Of a DNA stretch of 64,000 bases, positions 63,081 through 64,000 are shown one piece after another. Every line of letters starts with the position of its first letter. Position 1 is the first letter of the stretch. This DNA comes from JAMXLG01 sp963818925 (lineage in GTDB: Bacteria; Vulcanimicrobiota; Vulcanimicrobiia; Vulcanimicrobiales; Vulcanimicrobiaceae). The stretch is from assembly GCA_963818925.1 (NCBI GenBank), contig CAWFTN010000001.1, forward strand, positions 620,001-684,000. Direction: 5' to 3'. The notes beneath the pieces are model-generated. The model made no database searches. It was not told the DNA's origin and saw nothing but the letters and a program-made list of their open reading frames with translations. The translations under genes were made by a program, and so were the position numbers.

Positions 63081-64000
63081 ATCGTCCGTATACGATTGCA
63101 ACGCTCGGCTCGCACTCTGCGCTGCAGATTCTCAAAGGCGCGCACGACGAGGGCTTCAAAACGCTAGCCGTCGCAAATCGCGATACGGAGAAGCTCTATC
63201 GTTCTTTCGCGTTCATCGACGAAGTTATCGGCGTGGATTCCTATTCCGAGTTTCCTCCGCTCATCGGCGAGCTCGAGAAGCGTAAAGTGATCATCGTTCC
63301 GCACGGTTCCTTCGTCGCGTATCTGTCACTCGAAGAGCACAAGAAGATGACGATCCCGTACTTCGGGAACAAAGCCGTGCTCGATTGGGAAGCCAGCCGC
63401 GAACTCCAGCGCGATTGGTTGACGAAAGCGGGAATCACGATGCCGCGGCAATTCAAAACCGGTGCGGAGATCGACCGTCCCGTCATCGTGAAACTTTACG
63501 GCGCCGGCGGCGGCAAGGGCTATATGTTCATTCGCGACGCGCAAGATTTCGAGAAGCGTTCGAAGGAGCTGAAGAAGGCCTACACGATCCAAGAGTACAT
63601 CATCGGCGTTCCGCTCTACATTCACTATTTCTATTCGCCGCTGCAAGACCGGCTGGAAATCATGTCGATGGATCGCCGGTACGAGACGAACGTCGACTCG
63701 CTTGGACGTATCCCGGCTGCGGCGCAAGAGGGTATGGACGTGAGCCCTTCCTACGTCGTCGTCGGCAATCAGCCGGTGAGCTTGCGCGAATCGATGCTCG
63801 CCGAAGCGTTACGCATGGGCGAGAACGTGGTACGAGTCAGCAAGGAGATCGCCGGTCCGAAAGGGCTTTTCGGAGCGTTTTGCATCGAGACGATCATCAC
63901 GCCCGACATGCAATTCTTCTGCATGGAGATTTCGGCGCGAATCGTCGCCGGAACGAACCTCTTCATCGACGGCTCGCCGTATTCGTACCTGAATTATTCC
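63077..64000 (+). CDS. purP: PurP-type FAICAR synthetase (archaeal-type), cut by the window edge
   Basis: PurP makes FAICAR from AICAR using formate and ATP, replacing the formyl-THF-dependent PurH step. The 308 visible residues match the family throughout: YTIATLGSHSALQILKGAHDEG, PHGSFVAYLSLEE, PVIVKLYGAGGGKGYMF, LYIHYFYSPLQD, and ISARIVAGTNLFIDGSPYSYL. ATG 63077 overlaps the PurS-like stop. The C-terminus lies past 64000. PurP is mainly archaeal, so this is a notable bacterial occurrence. Confidence 0.92.
   Translation, partial: MNRPYTIATLGSHSALQILKGAHDEGFKTLAVANRDTEKLYRSFAFIDEVIGVDSYSEFPPLIGELEKRKVIIVPHGSFVAYLSLEEHKKMTIPYFGNKAVLDWEASRELQRDWLTKAGITMPRQFKTGAEIDRPVIVKLYGAGGGKGYMFIRDAQDFEKRSKELKKAYTIQEYIIGVPLYIHYFYSPLQDRLEIMSMDRRYETNVDSLGRIPAAAQEGMDVSPSYVVVGNQPVSLRESMLAEALRMGENVVRVSKEIAGPKGLFGAFCIETIITPDMQFFCMEISARIVAGTNLFIDGSPYSYLNYS

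Overview
The window is about 60% G+C and gene-dense. It comes from a diderm bacterium: it encodes a TonB-dependent receptor with an N-terminal carboxypeptidase-regulatory-like domain, an OprP/OprO-like porin, a second outer-membrane barrel and a lipoprotein. Those receptors, an aerobic-type high-affinity [NiFe]-hydrogenase locus, many GTG/TTG starts and 1-8 base stop/start overlaps suggest an uncultivated soil or rock lineage such as Candidatus Eremiobacterota (WPS-2/Vulcanimicrobiota). That placement is an inference from gene content, not a demonstrated one.

Layout. 1-11.1 kb: a truncated helix-turn-helix regulator (minus), a divergent 1305-aa TonB receptor, an M3 peptidase, a secreted hypothetical protein, a creatininase-family hydrolase (minus), a frameshifted porin and a small barrel protein. 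11.2-24.7 kb: a complete group 1h-type [NiFe]-hydrogenase cluster. hypB-hypA run leftward. Small and large subunits, a NifU-like protein, DUF5947, DUF6084, an unknown protein, a maturation protease, a small membrane protein, hypC, hypD, hypE, a tandem SIS protein, a glutaredoxin-like protein and hypF run rightward. Together they supply subunits, Fe-S delivery, Ni insertion, Fe(CN)2CO assembly and C-terminal processing. 24.8-30.4 kb: a lipoprotein, dnaK, a dnaJ-like gene, a STAS protein and a two-TM protein. 30.4-33.2 kb: a small accessory island bounded by tRNA-Glu and two degenerate tRNA-Glu 3' copies, carrying a BrnT/BrnA-like toxin-antitoxin pair.

33.2-51.7 kb: a frameshifted HNH nuclease, two nucleotidyltransferases, a glycosyltransferase pair, pcrA/uvrD, the lysine/threonine genes dapB-asd-lysC-dapA, a WecG/TagA transferase, comF, and a riboflavin set (ribD, ribE, HTH-ribBA, ribH) interrupted by a VOC gene remnant and a decayed SWIM-type transposase. 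51.7-54.8 kb: YceI, a zinc-ribbon protein, mtnA and holA. 54.8-64 kb: a membrane-anchored tandem AAA protein with degraded Walker A motifs, then the purine run purB, purC fused to a decayed PurE-like domain, purL, purQ, a PurS-like gene and an archaeal-type purP that runs off the right edge.

The most unusual observations are: RibBA fused to an N-terminal Cro/C1 HTH domain; the PurC/pseudo-PurE fusion next to a PurS-like gene and purP; the pseudo-AAA membrane protein; a dispersed repeat that encodes the C-terminus of riboflavin synthase; and recurrent one-base frameshifts (mostly +1) that break hypD, hypE, the NifU-like gene, the porin and the HNH gene. The frameshifts look more like consensus-sequence errors than real decay in the hydrogenase locus.
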